In this document: positions 1 through 10,859 of the stretch, in pieces
Layout: every line of letters begins with the position of its first letter
Numbering within the stretch: position 1 is the first letter of the stretch
NCBI GenBank assembly: GCA_930367205.1
Contig: OV884009.1
Coordinates: 84,279,189 to 84,343,188 of the forward strand
Direction of reading: 5' to 3'
DNA length: 64,000 nt
DNA from: Acanthosoma haemorrhoidale
Lineage: Eukaryota; Arthropoda; Insecta; Hemiptera; Acanthosomatidae
Notes under the pieces: generated by a model
What the model was told of the DNA's origin: nothing
Database searches by the model: none
Seen by the model: only the letters and a program-made list of their open reading frames with translations
Program-made: the position numbers and the translations under genes

Positions 1-280
1 ATAAGGTAATTTTAAATTTCCAATAAATAGTGAAACGTTCAATACATACGTATACCCCTATGCACAAATGATAAAACACAGAATGTCACCGAAACAACCC
101 ATAAATATAATGTTATAAATCTAAAAGAAAATACACGCACATTTAAAATTAATAGATTTTATTACTAACTCTTGTTGATTATTAAACTGATTATTGATGA
201 TTAACTCGTACACGAAGATTGGCCTCAGAATGGTGTTAATTCCTTTTCATAATGTGGTATAATACAGCGAGCCTAGAATA
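1..280 (+). repeat. Left inverted-repeat arm (at least 280 bp)
   Basis: Pairs with 3889-4168 at roughly 97 percent identity. The arm is AT-rich and has no open frame. Base 1 still pairs, so the arm is probably cut by the window edge. Confidence 0.9.
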
Positions 281-628
281 AATCTCAAGGAAATCTCAGT
301 AGGCATCTTTAAGTCAATTTAATCACTTTTGATATTTTTTGAAATTAAATTTCATGCAACCAAGATGGCTTAACAGAAAAGAAGGAAGTATTTCAAGTAT
401 TATCAATCATTCAGTTATTGAGAACCTCACACGTCCCGGCCCATGGTACCCTTTGAAAGTTTTATGCAATTCCTGTATTTTCCTAAAGTGATTTTGATAA
501 AAAAAAAGAAAACATTTCTTAATACTGAAAAGATACAAGCAATGCAATTGATCCTCAGATGAAATAATTTGTTTTTGTTACTCTAAAATAGAACGAAATA
601 AAATAACAATAAACTGTCAAAAAACAAT

Positions 629-1230
629 TTGACGCCTCACCGTAGTCATCAAAACGATAGTCATGCCAGAACTATTAAATATTTCCTCACTTCGCCTATC
701 CCTCTCTCATTCACATTAAAAGCCATTAACCTCTCTGAGTTGAAACACCTTCCGAAAAACTTACTTTACCGAAAATCTCCGGGATATAATCTCCTTACTC
801 CTCAAATTCTCCTACAACTTCCTACTAAAGCCATAATCTTCCTAAGCTACATTTATAATGGCATTATCCGAAAGACGCACTTTCCTCTTCCCTGGAAACA
901 TTCTACTATCGTCCTATTTCCCAAAACTGGTAAACCACCCAATGGAACCTCATCTTACTGTCTAATTTGCTTACTCCCTATCCTTCCAAAAATCTTTGAA
1001 AAACTCCTATTGAAACGCCTACTTCCAATTGTTGTATAGAAAAATCTCTAGTACTCACCAGATTGGTTTCGTCTATGACATTTCACTGTGCCTTCACGTT
1101 GTTCATCACATATCCTTAGGCCTTAAAAGCAAACACTATTGCATTGGTGGCGTTCTGGACATAGCACAATGTCTGACAGGGTTTGGCACGCAGGTTTGCT
1201 TTACAAGCTCAAACGTTATTTATGTGATTG
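629..1230 (+). pseudogene. Jockey non-LTR retrotransposon RT fragment
   Basis: Translated pieces match the reverse transcriptase of the longer Jockey copy at 50.6-51.1 kb. The segment around RKSPGYNLLTPQIL is the RT entry region. The next block corresponds to SSYRPISLLPILSKIFEKLL of the better copy. A later piece in another frame, near 1150-1200, corresponds to the motif A stretch that reads DIAQALDRVWH there. At least two frameshifts and several substitutions break it. It is a 5'- and 3'-truncated dead copy inside the large inverted-repeat element. The likely clade is Jockey, from similarity to the other copies in the window. Confidence 0.75.
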
Positions 1231-1299
1231 ACACTTCACGTAAACATGAAGACGAATATTGTGTTTGTACATTTTTATTGTCAAATAGCTATCCACAGA

Positions 1300-1970
1300 A
1301 AATCTCATGTTTGTATTACATCTTATTCTTCCATTCTGGGCAATGGGTGATTCTGATCAAAGGTCTCATTCATACTATTATGTTTGAAATAAGCCGTGAG
1401 ATCTCCTGAATCGACATAGTTGTCACTTTCACGCAAGCACCAGAAGAAACGGAGTCTTGGGAAGTTCCCCTCGCACCTCCATCCGTCCCAGAGCGTGATA
1501 GTCACAAACCCTCACATTGCCAGGACTCACGCTGTCACGTGCTTATTTTACGAGGGCACTGCCGTTTAGTATCTGCGGAGGATTATAGGGATGTGTGGCG
1601 AAGTGTACTGACTATGCTAGGGCCTTAAGGTGGTATTGCATAGGTTTCGATGGAATAAGTTTAAGACGTAGGGTATATTAAGGTCGTTATGAAGGGTTTA
1701 GTCGCTGACGTAATAAGAATCATTTGATTGTTCTTAGGTTTTTTGATTGAAAGGATCGTATGCGCTTGGTGTTCGATTTTTTTGCTGTAACTCATAGCCC
1801 TATTCCGTGTGTCCATTGGTTTTAGTATAACTTAGTAAGTTAGTAATTTATTTTCTATTGAGAGATGGGATGTTTTTCGAAGTTGTCTGTTCAATGGTAG
1901 CATGTCACCCTTCTGTCGAGATGAAAAACTAAATACCATAGCATTTTCAGTAAAATAATCTTTGTAGAGT
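1300..1970 (-). mobile_element. Jockey 3' fragment, minus strand
   Basis: The segment follows the minus-strand copy at 20.34-21.15 kb base by base with many substitutions. It starts with a decayed tail near 1300-1400, then passes the motif around GGAGTCTTGGGAAGT near 1451 and runs on to the region encoding the RT C-terminus, ending near 1970. It lies tail-first against the plus-strand RT fragment ending near 1230. Both cannot come from one simple insertion, so two independent insertions are inferred. Confidence 0.7.
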
Positions 1971-2221
1971 TCTTTCTAAAAGAAAAGAAAGAAAAGCTTT
2001 ATTATGAAGTACAATCAAAACACTGGTATATAAAAAAAAATCGATATTGTACCACCATTTTAAATTGACCCTAAATACTAACGGGTCGATTAGACTCAGC
2101 GCTCCCTCTGACAGGTTACATACACTCTGCGTGACGGAAGACGGTTAAGTAATATATGTTTTTGTCCATGGGGAAGGAACCTTATTCGTAACACAGCTTA
2201 AGTGAATTAAAAGTGGACTTA

Positions 2222-2394
2222 TCGTTAGTGGTGCAGGTTAGGTGGAGAGCGCGATGCGGGAAAGATGGGCCGGTGGTGGGAGGCTAACAAACGGGCATCT
2301 GCTAACCGAATCTGCCGGCAATTTAAGAGTAATCATGTTGTCGAGTCCACGCCTGTCACAGCGCTGATGACCACCCATTCTCCACCACTAACGA
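2222..2394. repeat. GC-rich island with perfect 12-bp inverted ends
   Basis: TCGTTAGTGGTG at 2222-2233 is matched by its exact reverse complement at 2383-2394. The 149 bases between are clearly richer in G and C than the surroundings. No convincing open frame is present. A miniature inverted-repeat element or a structured RNA are both possible. No flanking target duplication is evident. Confidence 0.45.
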
Positions 2395-2654
2395 ACCAAA
2401 GTACAGAATCAATTTGTCAATAATCAACTGGCACCCTTGCCGAGGAAGAAACAAAACTTTATACTAGCATCATGAACCCCCCCCCCCTGATATTTGTGGT
2501 CTCTCTATCAGATATATTTTGAAGATTTTTATTCATTACTTTCATCTATTCAAAAATAGCTTTTATAAAAGGATAAAACACTGCTTTCAGGGGTTAGGTC
2601 ATTGGTACACATCACTTGTTCTGGCCACAGAAACTTATACTAGGCTTATAGACC

Positions 2655-2800
2655 AGCACTTAGCCATAAGGACCATTGATGTCCGCATATACACAATAAT
2701 TTTCTTATATTTGAATCTACAACAGCAATTTTTCTAATTATTTGACATTTAGTATTATTTTACAGAGCTTCGAAAGAGATTTGTAACGTGTTTTGGCGCA
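2655..2800 (+). repeat. Dispersed repeat, copy 1 (partner near 23.7 kb)
   Basis: The segment aligns by eye with 23715-23860. Shared landmarks in the same order are CATTGATG, ATAATTTTCTT, a CAGC/TTTTT stretch, TATTATTTTACAG and GAAAGA.ATTTGT. The family is unknown and no coding sense is visible. Confidence 0.5.
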
Positions 2801-3888
2801 TTTATACTATTAAGAACAATGTTAAAGGTTATGGACCCGAGTAAGCATAACGGTAAGGGCACAAACCAGGCTCAACTGAGACCGACCATGGTACAGGCGG
2901 CACCCCAGTTATAGTAAGAATAGCAGGACGTGTATTCTTATTTTAAGGACACGAAGACAGATCGGATGTGGGTAAAAACAATATTCCTTACTTCAGCACA
3001 CTTCATTGAATACTAGTAACTACCTCGTTTTTGCCAAAGAATTCCAGTTTCGCTATGACTTATGTTCAATTACAATATCTATTGGTGCAACTATCGGTCC
3101 AGTTTTATATTTATTTATTTTTACTAATTACTGAGTTTTTTTTTGAATTCGTAATCATCATAATTTCTTTTGACTAAAAATTAACCAATTAATGACCTTA
3201 ATGGAAAATTTACTCATTATTTTTTTACGGCTAGGAATCCGAATCCAATGACTTTGACCTTGTTTCATTAAAACAACACATTATATATATTTTTAACAAG
3301 GGCGTTTAGAATGCTACAGTACGATTTCATAACAAAATATTTTTTAACGCCCCATAAAATACACGGTTTGAGCTACAGTGGCTTGTTAATAATTTGTTTG
3401 CAATTATTGTTTAAAAATACAACAACAATTACATACTGTTAATCGGGACGTCATGATCCATAATTTGATACCCCATTAAAAAAATATTAGTATACCTCCC
3501 TCGATCATGAGAGATGCCTAAAGCACATTAGAAGATTGACTATTCGACATATCTTTGGAAAATGACAATGCTAAAGATACTGTTAAACCATCTATGAGTT
3601 CCACTTCAAGCTAAAGCAAATCTATCAATGGCCTGCATGGTCGCAGAAGCTCCTATAAATGAGGTGATTGTGTCAACTGATAAATAGTTCTAAATTTTGG
3701 TTTATTTATTTATATTATAAATACTTAAAGCTCTGCCATCTGGTGGGATAAGAAGGAACGACAGGGCTTAGTCTGAAAAACCACATGGGAGAGTAATGGG
3801 GATCTTGAAGCTTGAAGCAAGTAACTTGGAATGATCAAAATGAAGCTGTAAGATCACCAGTTGCACGAATAACAAACTTACCCAGGCG

Positions 3889-4168
3889 TATTCTAGGCTC
3901 ACTGTATTATACCACATTATGAAAAGGAATTAACACCATTCTTAGGCCATTCTTCGTGTGCGAGTTAATCATCAATAATCAGTTTAATAATCAACAAGAG
4001 TTAGTAATAAAATCTATTAATTTTAAATGTGCGTGTATTTTCTTTTAGATTTATAACATTATATTTATGGGTTGTTTCGGTGACATTCTGTGTTTTATCA
4101 TTAGTGCATAGGGGTATATGTATGTATTGAACGTTTCACTATTTATTGGAAATTTAAAATTACCTTAT
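3889..4168 (-). repeat. Right inverted-repeat arm
   Basis: Reverse complement of 1-280 with about seven mismatches and no net indel. The sequence right of 4168 is ordinary and has no visible partner in this window. Confidence 0.9.
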
Positions 4169-7100
4169 GGTTTCGGATTCAGCCTAAGGGTCTCGCTGAT
4201 CAACCCCTTGAGAATTAATTGAATTTTTGTGTTCAGTTCCTTCTCCCGATCCTTCCCTTTTCAGTTCCTTGTATGGGTTAGATTACTCTTGTGCACTAGG
4301 CAATAATAATACCCAAAACACATGACTCATATACTATAATATAACATAAATAAAATACTAATACAGCCCCAACGTGGACTTTTGCAGTATAACCGTAGCT
4401 GTAATAGCGGATTTATTTCGTACGGAAATAGTCTTGACTGTAAGAGGGCTCACGATGGAAGTCAGGGCTCTAACTGCATAAATGAATCGGGTAATGGCTA
4501 TTTCACAGGATATTTTCCATAAGGGCCGTAGTATTCCTACGACACTGGCTGCCGTATAACAACTGCGGAATCTCAAATAAGCTTTCAGATATTGACCGTT
4601 CTTACCGGTCGGATTAGGTCAAAATTTGATTTGCAGATGGAAAAAGGGGATCTTATGTATAAATATTGGACCGTAGAGCCAAGATGGAATCGCGCCTCCA
4701 CAAGTAGGAGCTGGCACGCCTCGTTGTGGAAACTGGCAGCAGGCCTCCTTTGCACGCTCTTTTAATAAACACTCTACGTCCATAAATCCCTTACAGCCAA
4801 TTCCCACAGGGGGTCATCTCATGTCTTATTTCATCCCTTAGTCTTTTAACCTTTGGTTTAGCCTCTCTTTTCTATCTTTTTTTTTTTCGTTGCATGGCCG
4901 AAACCTCTGTAAAAACAGTGGGATCAAGGGTCCATTTTCTTTAAATATCACAGCGTTCCTCTAATTTTATAAATGTTGGTATGAATGTGATTTGTACAAA
5001 AGTTTTGAATCCCAATTCATAATACTGTACAAGTAAATTGTAATTTTTCAAATAAACGTCTTTAAACAGCCATTTTTTCTCCACCTTCTTTCTACGTTTT
5101 CTGATTCTTTTGCTTCTTCTCCCCCCTAATTACTTTTTGACTCGGATAAGACTAATTTATAATACTATTTAAATACCACTTGCATCCCTTCTTGAATTTA
5201 ATATATCAATTTAGTTTTATTTGTGTTATTCACTTAGATTGTGTGCTAACAAGTATTTTTTTAATATAATAGGTTCCCTGAAAAAATACTAATGCACTAA
5301 AAAATTGTTGATTTTAAATAAAATCATCTTTATTTGACTATTTTGTTATTATAATTATGCCATTGTATTAATCTAATAATGCTTTATTCATTTATGCACC
5401 CTAACCGTCATATCGTTTTATTCATAATGGGACCATGCGATAAATAATTGTATCCCAACTAGACTGTCCGGAAAAAACACTGTAAATTCTCTTCAGACAC
5501 TAATGAAAACATGACATAGTGGGAAGGTGGACGCAGGAAGAATAGGTTTGGTTGAAGGTGAGGGGTGGAAAACTTTAAGAACAGCCTCAACCACCCTCCA
5601 GTTGTGGATTATGAATTACTCAAAAATGCGCCATAATATTCATCCAACCAAACGAATATTATAGACAATATAGGGGCAACAGACAAAGTTGATGTACTTT
5701 TGTTATCCAGTTATCAAACAACTTTACCCAAATTTGCGATCTTCTAACAGGGTCTAACTCACTCTTTCATGAAAATTAATGATTCGCTTATGAGTCATTT
5801 TTTTGGCCTACAATGAGCACACGGCACGAAAAATACTACCAACTTTATCAAAAATGGTAACTTGAAAATTATTATATTCTTATCATATTAATTAGCGTAT
5901 AAATTTAAAGAGCTCGACGTTGATTCCAATTATGATTGATTCAACTGCTTATTATAATTAGTAATTAGTTATTGCTATTAAAATATTATTTTAATCGTAT
6001 TTACAACTTTTTAAAAAGTTTCGGTATGATATTTTGAAAGTTGCATTTGATGCTCTGCTAACGGTAAAAGAGATGCAATTCAATCATAGATATTCAAGTA
6101 GATTGTACAATTCAATATATAAGTGTGTGGGTTAATAATAAATAATATGGGATTAGTGAACTTTAATTACATGAACTGATCAAGTCGTTTTCACCAACAT
6201 TTTTCTGCCGTATATTAGTTGAATTGTCTCTTGTCCTTCTTCATCGGACCATAACAACCGGCTTTCGGTGAGCCTTGTTTCCATCATGGTGTTGCCAGCG
6301 GAACTGATGACCTTGTTGGTAATCAAAGGCACCCGCCAATTTATATTGGCTGAATAGATAATTGCTCAGGAAGTTGCCTCCCCGCGGAACCTGAGATTGG
6401 AAGAGATTGTTTTAGTGCGTTTCCACCGGGCGATGTTTCTCATAGATTTAGCCTTTAACTTTGGCCATTACTGCCGACGACGTGAAGCCAATATATAAAA
6501 AGTTTTAACCAGCGGATTTCATTATTGCCCGGTAGAAAGTGAACCTTTTATTTCAGTCCTAATCTGTTTAACCTATTTATAAAAATAAAGATACATCATT
6601 TCTGTACATAGCTATTTTTCGTTTAAGGAACTTGTAAGCATTTTCCTACTCACATTTCGTAGAAAATCTTAATCAAATAGTTAAGTAAATGAAAAACAAT
6701 GCCTGTTCACCTTTTGAAAAAATAAAAAAAATAAGAATACAGTACTAAAAAAATTATTTAAAATACTGTTTAAATCAGCTTGAAAAACACTAAATACCTA
6801 ATGACGAGTCTTGAAAATTATTTTTTTTTTAAACATCCTTAAATTTATTGTTGACTAACTTCTCTAATGTATCCTCCTGGGGGACCAGTTATGCAACTAA
6901 AACTCGAATAAATTCTTCTTAGAGACTTAAGTATTTACCGACTATTTCATGGTAATTTTCTGTAATGTACCCGCAATGATATCTTGATAAAAATGCACAA
7001 CTCGGCCCCGGATGTAGTTATCCTTAGTTAGTTGTCTATTAGTATCTTCAGAATTAATAACCATCATATTATTAACATTTTTTGACGTTTCTCTCAACCA

Positions 7101-7760
7101 TGGTAATAACATTTTGTGCTCATTTTAAATATAGGAAGTTACTGATGCAAATGAACAATTTAAAATAACACTAGTCAACACAATTGTTGTCACCCGAGTA
7201 CCATTAGGTGTTAAGTTAGTTATTAGTTAGTTAATGCAGTTATTTATCCTGTTTTTGTACAGGTTTATCCATGAACATGCAGGTTTACGTATGTGCATTC
7301 AGAGTTTCTCAATCACCCACAGTTTTTATGTTAATTTAATTTTTCTAAATCTTTTGAAATGTTTTTTCGTCCTTTGTCCATTGTCAAGTAAAAACATTCT
7401 AGGGCATTGTAAATATGATGGAACCAAATAAACCAGCTCAAAGGGTACTGTTGTGCAGGCTCAGTCGTGTAAAGACCTGTACGAACGTGTTCTAGTGAAG
7501 CACACATTCATCAGAACATTGCCAGTTGTGAGATAGCAGTGAACCAGTAAACACGTCATTGTGTGTCCCCATTACAGTGTATTTTTTTTAATTAGTCGAC
7601 AGTTTTGTTATGTATGTGGTGAAGTGACGCTCTAGTCCCAAATGCGACAACTTACTCCTTAGTAAAGTTATGAACTTTATTTTAGGTGCAGCTCCGGGGA
7701 CCAAACAAGGGCCTGGGCCCTACATATTTGTTGTTAATCGTGTTCTAGGCTTCTCACTGC
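4169..7760. other. Intergenic, no gene recognised
   Basis: AT-rich sequence with only short chance open frames. Near 4960-5070 there is a stretch ending TGTAATTTTTC.AATAAACG that resembles 28795-28932 and may be the 3' tail of another non-LTR family. A moderately GC-richer patch at 6230-6490 has no open frame I trust. Bases 7440-7760 may be leader sequence of the pseudogene that follows. Confidence 0.5.
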
Positions 7761-9062
7761 ATGGAAAATGGCACTCGCCACATTCCATTTGGCTTCCCTG
7801 TGATTTGGAGAGTGCCCAAAGATCACGTTCTGCCTGTTATTTCTGCCTAACAAACATAGAAGAAATACATAAAAATTAAAACATATAGTGGTGTACCCTA
7901 GCTTGCTCTCTGCAATGAAACCAGTTCCACACTGCGAAGAATTGCCCATACCCAAAGCCTCCAGAACATGTGACAGTAGATGAAGAGAGCTCAGAGTCTG
8001 ATGGAAGTAAGGAAGAAAAAGAAACAGATTTTGATGATACAACTTTTGAACAAAGTAGTTCAATGCTCATTTACTCACTCTACAAAATCTTAACGAAGTC
8101 ATACAATATATAAAGTTATCCAAAAAACAGTCTGAAATGCTTACTTCCCGGCTAAAAGTATGGAATCTTCTTTCAAATAATCCAAAGATACGTACTTGTC
8201 GTAATCGTCATTCTGAATTTAAAGAATATTTTTCTGAAGAAAATAGCTTGTGGTTCTGTAATGACATTTTTTCTCTTATGGAGACACTTTGTAATGAACT
8301 TAACAGAATGGCGCTTGTCCATTGATTCCTCTAATGATAGTTTAAAAGCAGACCTTCTGTGTAATGGCAAAACATTTCCACCAGTACATGTGGCTCACTA
8401 TGCTAGTATTATAGTAATTGTACTTATTCTTGGGCTGCAGCATAGTTACACAAAGTATTGTTGTTTTTAATGTGAATGGGATAGTAGGGATAGAAAAAAA
8501 CATTTCATTAGAAAAGAATAGCCTAAACGGCATCAGTTATTCCTGAACAGAAAAAAACTACGGTGTAATCCTAAAAATGTTACATATCAAACTAGGATAA
8601 TTGAAGAATTTCATCAAGGCTGTGGGCTCCTGGTTTAAGTACTTAAAAACGAAATTTCCTAAATTAAATGAAGTAAAAATTAAAGAGAGAATATTGGTGA
8701 ACTCACAAACACGATCACTAATCCATGATGAAAAGTTTAAGGAACTACTAATCCACCCACTGGAGAAAGCAGCTTGAAAAGGATTCAAAAATGTTAATCA
8801 GATTTTTTTTAATGAAATAGAAAAGTAGGAAATTGCCGTGATATTGCCAACGATCTTGTAAATAAGATGTTATTTTGGGTTGTAATATGTTCTTAAAGAA
8901 AATCATGACGCAGTGAGCGATGAGCACGGGGTACATTTCATCAGGAATCGGCTATAGAAAAGATGTATTAAGAAAAATGGAATCCTAATATGATGGGTGA
9001 TTATTGTTGGACCATCAAGAGAGATAGACGAAATATAGCAGAAAATCATCATTCCTTACTTT
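7761..9062 (+). pseudogene. Broken member of a multi-copy protein family of unknown function
   Basis: Six or more collinear blocks in shifting frames match a large, high-copy family of uncharacterised proteins that I know from arthropods and cnidarians. In order: an N-terminal IPFGFPVIWRVPKDHV block from the ATG at 7761; CYFCLTNI; an acidic stretch EESSESDGSKEEKETDFDD; LSKKQSEMLTSRLKVWNLL; FSEENSLWFCNDIFSLMETL; WRLSIDSSNDSLKADLLCNG; GLQHSYTKYCCF followed, after a stop, by CEWDSRDRKKHF; EVKIKERILVNSQTRSLIHD; AVSDEHG; and KWNPNMMGDYCWTIKRD near 8975-9030. Two internal segments expected between blocks are missing, and several stops and frameshifts are present. The biochemical function is unknown to me. 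High copy number suggests mobility. Family assignment is from memory. Confidence 0.65.
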
Positions 9063-9064
9063 TC

Positions 9065-9205
9065 TTATAGAAATTTTCTTTATTGTGATAAAATTACAAT
9101 CTGCCTTAGTGGGCAATAAGTAATTATGATAAATGTTCTCAATCAAACAGTATTTATAAACAGCCCAGAGACCTACCACATCCACACGGTTGGCTTACTT
9201 TCTAG
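9065..9205 (-). mobile_element. Jockey 3' tail, minus strand
   Basis: Starts with the reverse of the family tail (CTTTATTGTGATAAAATTAC, then AATCTGCC) and continues through the conserved 3' UTR to about 9205. It directly abuts the pseudogene on its left and the minisatellite on its right. No coding part remains. Confidence 0.8.
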
Positions 9206-9215
9206 ATGCGTAAAT

Positions 9216-9886
9216 TGTTTAAATATTGTGTAGTTAAAAATGCAGAATGTATTAAATGTTTGAATATTGTGTAGTTAAAAATGCAGAATGTATTAAAATG
9301 TTTGAATATTGTGTAGTTAAAAATGCAGAATGTATTAAAATGTTTGAATATTGTGTAGTTAAAAATGCAGAATGTATTAAAATGTTTGAATATTGTGTAG
9401 TTAAAAATGCAGAATGTATTAAAATGTTTGAATATTGTGTAGTTAAAAATGCAGAATGTATTAAAATGTTTGAATATTGTGTAGTTAAAAATGCAGAATG
9501 TATTAAAATTTTTGAATATTGTGTAGTTAAAAATGCAGAATGTATTAAAATTTTTGAATATTGTGTAGTTAAAAATGCAGAATGTATTAAAATTTTTGAA
9601 TATTGTGTAGTTAAAAATGCAGAATGTATTAAAATGTTTGAATATTGTGTAGTTAAAAATGCAGAATGTATTAAAATGTTTGAATATTGTGTAGTTAAAA
9701 ATGCAGAATGTATTAAAATTTTTGAATATTGTGTAGTTAAAAATGCAGAATGTATTAAAATTTTTGAATATTGTGTAGTTAAAAATGCAGAATGTATTAA
9801 AATGTTTGAATATTGTGTAGTTAAAAATGCAGAATGTATTAAAATGTTTGAATATTGTGTAGTTAAAAATGCAGAATGTATTAAAA
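9216..9886 (+). repeat. 42-bp minisatellite, 16 units
   Basis: One slightly diverged 41-bp unit is followed by fifteen 42-bp units, contiguous and without spacers. The only variation I see among the fifteen is one position, G or T, in TG/TTTTGAAT. It falls in runs, which indicates block duplication. A degenerate partial unit (TGATTGAAATTAT) follows. Near-perfect identity implies recent expansion or homogenisation. The unit length is a multiple of three, so one frame stays open across the array. Confidence 0.95.
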
Positions 9887-10068
9887 TGATTGAAATTATA
9901 AATGGCGGTTACTTGGAAACCTTTCGTAATGTGGAAAAAAGTCAGTCATATTTGAATTTAGGAGATACTATCAGAATCATGTATTTGTCTTCCTGGGACA
10001 AACAAAAAACCTTTTTGTTCTCCGGTATAATTGATATTCCATGTATCTCACCATATATTAAACTGTGA
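9256..10068 (+). other. Open frame across the minisatellite (doubtful gene)
   Basis: A 270-codon frame begins at an ATG within the array. It gives fifteen copies of a 14-residue unit, M/I-FEYCVVKNAECIK, then about 60 unique residues ending at 10068. The units contain two cysteines each. There is no signal peptide or known domain. The G/T variant switches the first residue between Met and Ile. The frame is most simply a by-product of a 42-bp repeat with no stop in one frame. No promoter or splice evidence supports expression. A real repetitive protein cannot be excluded without transcripts. Confidence 0.25.
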
Positions 10069-10430
10069 ATTTTTTATATGGGGCATAGTGGTATTGGAAT
10101 TGGTAGTTTACAATTCTCATTACAGTCCACCAAAAACAAAATAGTGATTTTTTACAGCTGAGGTGATTCTTTTGAATATAGCAAGGTTGACATAATAATC
10201 CGTGATGTGCGTTTTTCATTAAAACTATGACTAATCGTGGAGAGTATGCAAATTAAAAAGCAAATTACCATGTAGAGGGAGCGGGAGTAAAAAAAGGTTA
10301 AATAAACAGCCAATACAGTCGTGAAAAGGGAAGAAAATTGTTAGGGCATTAAATTCCTCAACAAAGTTTAATTATTGTTTACCTTCATCATTTAAACCGT
10401 GAACTTTAAGCGGAAATGTTTTTTTTTTTC

Positions 10431-10465
10431 ATATTTACAATCTTTATTGTGCAATAATTACAATT
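10431..10465 (-). mobile_element. Very short Jockey tail remnant
   Basis: CTTTATTGTGC.ATAATTACAAT resembles the tail subtype seen at 18.6 kb and 28.75 kb. It is followed by a few CCATT units. The match is too short to be certain. Confidence 0.35.
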
Positions 10466-10650
10466 CCAGTACATTCCATTCCATTCCATTACAGTTCCAT
10501 AAAAGTCTGGAATTTAAATGTATAGGTCTGGTAATTTTAGCCGATCTCCGAGACTATCCTTAAAGAAAGTAATATACACAGAATACTCAGGCTTACTCTG
10601 ATATCGTCAGAACATCTTAAATTAGTAAATAAATGAAACTATGTTAATAA

Positions 10651-10846
10651 AAACAAAATGATTGTTGATAAAATAATGTCTAGTATAAAGTATGAATTAG
10701 TAAAAGTAAGATTGCAAATAGATCGCGAAAATTTTATGAGTTCTATTGTAAAACTGACATACATTTAGACCAGTCGGTGAATAATAGTTTACTTTTACTA
10801 ATTCTTACTTTATACAAGATATTATTTTATCAACAATCATTTTGTT
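10651..10846. repeat. Long hairpin, about 59-bp arms
   Basis: Bases 10651-10709 are matched by the reverse complement of 10788-10846 with only a few mismatches, around a 78-base loop. Weaker pairing continues outward on both sides for roughly ten bases. This fits a small inverted-repeat transposon remnant. No coding sense is visible. Confidence 0.8.
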
Positions 10847-10859
10847 GTTGTTAATATAT

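Larger units (their letters stand above)
1..4168. mobile_element. Large element bounded by long terminal inverted repeats
   Basis: The first 280 bases reappear as their reverse complement at 3889-4168, base 1 pairing with base 4168 and base 280 with 3889. I counted about seven mismatches and no net gap. Pairing stops sharply inside base 280, so that is the inner arm boundary. The outer boundary may lie before the window, so no target duplication can be checked. The interior codes for no transposase I can recognise. It holds two opposed Jockey fragments, a GC-rich palindromic island and a repeat shared with 23.7 kb. It is probably a non-autonomous DNA transposon or foldback element that collected later insertions. 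A local inverted duplication is the alternative. Confidence 0.7.

Noticed and set aside
2830..2900. tRNA or SINE head near AAGCATAACGGTAAGGGCAC
   Set aside because: A-box-like sequence without a B-box at a fitting distance and no foldable cloverleaf that I can draw.
9216..9886. CRISPR-like array
   Set aside because: The units are directly contiguous with no spacers, and the sequence is eukaryotic. It is a minisatellite.
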